Shown here: piece by piece, positions 60,759-64,000 of the stretch
Position numbering within the stretch: position 1 is the stretch's first letter
Layout of the letters: the number at the start of each line of letters is the position of its first letter
Assembly: GCA_002633005.1 (NCBI GenBank)
Contig: NMRA01000654.1
Location: forward strand, 130,075-194,074
DNA: 64,000 bases
Direction of reading: 5' to 3'
Source of the DNA: Phoronis australis
Lineage: Eukaryota > Phoronida > Phoronidae
Made by a program: the position numbers and the translations under genes
Notes under the pieces: generated by a model
Seen by the model: the letters and a program-made list of their open reading frames with translations, nothing else
Told to the model about the DNA's origin: nothing
The model's database searches: none

Positions 60759-62437
60759 TGATAAACATTGTATGAATTACAACATCAACCATTCACATGA
60801 ATTCGTATCACCCATTCACAACCTATCACGTCACTCATATGAATTCAAACAAATGGTTGATATAAAATGAGTATAAAAAACGTTATGATAAATTATGATA
60901 AAATAAATTGCCTCAAAAACACAAGCATTTAAAGAACACATTACAATGAAGCCCCAAACCAATATCTGCATGACATTACCCAGTCCATAGCAACATTACC
61001 CAGTCAGTTAAAAAACGTCATACTTCTAACCAAAAATCATCAGAATAGGTCAAAAAAAAGCAAAGTTTTTTTCGGTCACTACAGCGACTCATATTATGGC
61101 CTGTGCTCACCCCACTAAAAAATAACGCCCGTTCGTATCAAATTGAGCAAAATGCAAGTAAGCAGGGGTAAGCAAGGTCTGAAATGCCAAGCGATAAGTA
61201 AAGAATCCCAAGTCATTTTTGCTCATTTGAGGTGGATTTTCTTTTTGAAAAAGTGAGCAACTAAAAATACTGCACCACCGACTCCATTTTCAAAAAAAAG
61301 ACTTGAACCAACTATGCTTTTTGGCCTTATCAGCATTTCGTTGTGGCTTGTCAACAGGAGAGGGGTGACATTAGAATCAGCCTGAGTCAATAAATTGCAG
61401 ACACACTGATCTGGCTGGAATATTGTAGACTCCTGTGAACCCTTACTTGGAGGTTTGTACTTGAGTTGTTCAATGCAATGAACACAACTCAAATGGTTTG
61501 ATGGCATAAGGGTGATCGCTCAATTTCACACAGAAAAGGCTGTCAAAACAGCAATTTTCCACTTTATCAAAGACTTGCTTTATTGTAAAAAATACACAAA
61601 AATGCCAGTTTTGTTCATTTAAGATCAAGCTAAGGATGACGTCAAGGTTATTTCAATGTTATCTCAATGTTTATTTCTGAGAAGAAATTTGACAAAACGA
61701 AGTTCCACATGTCTGTTATCTTCTGTGTTGTAAATTGCAGAGTACTTACATTTTGAACTGGACACCAACACCAAGATTATCAAAACGAGTTCAAAAAAGA
61801 CTCTGTCAATTACAAGATAATGTGCATACAACACAGGTCTACTATTACCTTGGGACATGCGAATTTCAATGGTACATTTTTTTTCAAGGTCTGAAATAAA
61901 TCGGGTTAATATTAACATTTCCAGTTTTCCACCATTTTACTACATACAAGAATCACAGGCGGTATTTCTGGAAAATTTGGCAATCACATACTTTTATTTT
62001 TGTTTGAATTTGCAGGTTTATAGATCCCAAAATCACAAATAATCCTAGTTTAATTCTTGCAGTGCAGGAAACCATCACAAAACTTAAGTTAAATTTCCTG
62101 TCAACCCTCAGGTTACACTCCGTAGTACTATGGCAGACCTTCAAAACAAGCAGGCAAAATATCTCAAAAAATCTGGAGAAAATTCGTTCTGGATCCTTTT
62201 CGTTTTTACCAATTATCTTCCGATATTCATTTCTCTCATGCAGCGTCCACACAGCATTCACCACCAGCACCAGTTCACTCAGTTTCTTCAACTCCTGATT
62301 TCCAAATAGTCCAACCTTTAAATAACGTTTGACTGGATTTCCTCTGACACGCCTTTTTTCCTAATTATTGCAAAGACCACGATGAAACCATAACACTTTG
62401 ATGATGCAGTTGCTTTCTTCAAACTTAGCTGCTGCAC

Positions 62438-62577
62438 TTAGAATGGGACTGCCATAATTTTATAAGCATCCTTTGAGCTCTTCAAAGTCCTGTAACTTCG
62501 GGAGATCACTGCACGCACGTGCTGAAACGTTGGTCCGTCAAAAACCGACCGTGCTGTGTTGGACTGATCAAACGGTT
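62438..62577 (-). CDS. TENT2: GLD2-like last coding exon
   Basis: Reading leftward, the acceptor is TTTTTATTTCAG at 62578 and up. The exon encodes (E)PFDQSNTARSVFDGPTFQH, then VRAVISRSYRTLK and a short tail ending AVPF and TAA at 62438-62440. It lacks an internal ATG in a useful position, so it shows only when the splice is considered. EPFD..NTAR..V is diagnostic of GLD2-type enzymes. Confidence 0.85.
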
Positions 62578-63401
62578 CTGAAATAAAAACTTGTTATGAG
62601 GTCACACAATCACCAAATATGATTTAGACCCACCAATGTAACAACATTTGTCTCAAGTTGTTCCTTACAGAAATCAACAGCAGCAACACAAACTGTGCAC
62701 AGTGCACCATAAATGGTATGTTTCTAGGGTGCTGATCAGTTACATGTACGGTACAAGGAGACAACAATTCGACCACAAGGGGGAGCTGCAACAGTCAAAA
62801 TTAACAAAAATGTGTTAGTACATCTTCTTTTAAAACTAATTTCTGTGTCAAGTTTCATAGTCAATCAGTTCTCAAAATATCATCTGGGGCACTGCAGTGG
62901 TCAAATGTACCCGGAAATTGATTGGCCTTGGCACGTTGTCATCACGCACTTCTATATAAAGTTTCATTTAAATCCATGGATTGGTTCTCAAGATATCATC
63001 TGGAAATGCACCCCCACCCCCCAAGAAAGCACTAAAAAGCCTATACTGAAAAGTGGCATGCACAGGGATATACCTTAACTAAAACTGGCTACTTGCCAAC
63101 TGGGACACTAGATTTCAATTCTTAGGTGCCCAGATTTTTTTAGGATATTTACGATAACAACATGAACCAATAAGACTATGAACAAGAGGAGTCGGCCCTC
63201 AAATCTAGGCATGTATCTCGATCGATGATCGTACTTAAAACTATATAATACTACATCAGACACATTAGTCCCAAATTACCTTCAATACATAAGTACTTCC
63301 ACTGGTTAGGGTTGTAGGTGTGGCTGTCTCGGGACATATTGATCAGTGCCTGAATAGGAACCTTTTTACCCAGCCGTATGGAGATAGCCTGTGTTTCAAA
63401 C
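62438..63401 (-). CDS. TENT2: GLD2/TENT2-like non-canonical poly(A) polymerase, last two exons (partial)
   Basis: Minus-strand exons 63280-63401 and 62438-62577 join in frame (G|AA makes Glu) to give CIEEPFDQSNTARSVFDG, the signature end of the PAP-associated domain of cytoplasmic GLD2-type poly(A)/oligo(A) polymerases. Upstream of it, FETQAISIRLGKKVP matches the same domain, where GLD2 proteins carry an F..Q.IS.R..K..P pattern. The C-terminal helix (F..V......RTLK) and a short tail follow, ending in TAA. These enzymes add A residues to mRNA 3' ends, for example in cytoplasmic polyadenylation in germ cells and neurons. The catalytic nucleotidyltransferase half lies beyond 64000. The gene converges on groucho. 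Family assignment is firm from the EEPFD..NTAR motif; the exact paralogue is less sure. Confidence 0.85.
62578..63279 (-). other. Last intron of GLD2-like gene
   Basis: 702-bp intron between the two recognised exons (donor GTAATT, acceptor ATTTCAG on the minus strand). It contains a CTCF-like CCACAAGGGGGAGC motif at 62772-62785. No coding sequence is seen. Confidence 0.8.
63280..63401 (-). CDS. TENT2: GLD2-like penultimate exon
   Basis: Reading leftward, the acceptor is TGTCTGCAG at 63402 and up. The exon begins with one base of a split codon and then encodes FETQAISIRLGKKVPIQALI, then NMSRDSHTYNPNQWKYLCIE, and one base. The donor GTAATT lies at 63279 and down. The 122-nt length (1+120+1) fits the next exon phase. 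It contains the W+YLCIEE segment that precedes the family motif. Confidence 0.85.
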
Positions 63402-64000
63402 CTGCAGACAGATAAAAGACAAAGTCTCAAATCACAAGGGCGCGACTCCGTGTTCAAAACGGACAGGAATTTGGACTTAGACTACAATTATGTTCAAATG
63501 TGTTAATACCAAATGCCACTCAATTGTGAATAAATGCTTATGAGATCACGCACGACGCCCATTTCCTTCCTAAGTCCAGAACTTGTTTTAACTATCAGAT
63601 TATGGGTAAGTATTATCAGACTCAAAAGTAGTGGCATCCTGGGGTCAATATTTAGCAGAGGTTAGAATTTAATTATACAAAGTAAATTTTTAACAGCTAT
63701 GGTCATTATTGAGTAACCATATTTAACGAATCAGATATACTGTCAGACATGAGAATTTTGTATTTAACTTGTCGTAACACGTAAAGCTCCATTTTGCCTG
63801 GTTCAGCTCGCTAAAAATGACAATTAAATGACATCTTTTACTACTTATAAAACCGGTCTCATTCCTTTCAGTAATAAGATTCTATATCCGTTACCAACAA
63901 GAATGTGTCAATCACTCAAGAAAATGCTTGAGAGATTATTGAAGTTGGCCAACCCTAAAATTGTGAATTCAAAAATGACGCATGTACACATTGCTTGTGA
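63402..64000 (-). other. Intron of GLD2-like gene (to window edge)
   Basis: No further exon is recognised in these 600 bases. Earlier exons must lie to the right of the window. Confidence 0.6.

Larger units (their letters stand above)
57976..62437. other. Convergent region between groucho and GLD2-like genes
   Basis: It holds the 3' UTR of the minus-strand gene (minus-strand AATAAA signals at 61993-61998 and 61579-61584 are candidates), a diverged MITE copy at about 59390-59742, CTCF-like motifs near 58491 and 58832, and a 14-bp perfect inverted repeat at 60698/60745. Short open frames here lack family resemblance. Confidence 0.6.

Overview
This is eukaryotic, metazoan DNA. Short exons with GT..AG boundaries are separated by introns of 0.3 to 13 kb, the DNA between them is AT-rich and full of small transposons, and there is no operon structure. 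The window is dominated by one gene on the plus strand: a complete Groucho/TLE (transducin-like enhancer of split) transcriptional co-repressor. I reassembled it from 18 coding exons at 7703-55375. The exon lengths sum to 2151 nt (716 codons plus stop) and every junction keeps the reading frame. The many introns and conservative protein suggest a slowly evolving invertebrate, such as a non-vertebrate deuterostome or a lophotrochozoan. The sequence alone does not name the species.

A second gene lies at the right edge on the minus strand. Two exons (63280-63401 and 62438-62577) encode the C-terminus of a GLD2/TENT2-like non-canonical poly(A) polymerase, and the rest lies beyond the window. The two genes converge tail to tail, with about 7 kb between their stop codons. 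That interval holds both 3' UTRs and intergenic DNA.

Layout. 1-7700: upstream DNA with a tRNA-derived SINE, a cluster of CRE palindromes and the presumed promoter. 7703-7723: a 7-codon first exon. 7724-14902: intron 1, carrying a SINE interrupted by a PIF/Harbinger fragment, a MITE, a TA-flanked transposon that contains a 663-base assembly gap, and a palindromic pair of CTCF-like motifs. 14903-34701: exons 2-7, encoding the Q (tetramerisation) and GP domains, spread over long introns; intron 2 holds a long foldback hairpin and MITEs. 34702-47667: a 13-kb intron at the point where the short TLE5/AES family members end. 47668-50095: exons 8-11, encoding the CcN and SP domains. 51020-55375: exons 12-18, encoding the seven-bladed WD40 propeller that recruits eh1 and WRPW repressors. 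55376-57970: probable 3' UTR. 57970-62437: convergent intergenic DNA with another MITE copy. 62438-64000: the end of the GLD2-like gene.

Features worth a second look are: two micro-duplications that copy splice sites of the groucho gene (exon 6 acceptor and exon 14 donor), each of which would add an immediate stop codon if the copy were used; a roughly 200-bp-arm hairpin built of ~21-bp units, with related fragments at two other places; a three-copy MITE family; and an unusual density of CTCF-like AGRTGGCGC motifs.
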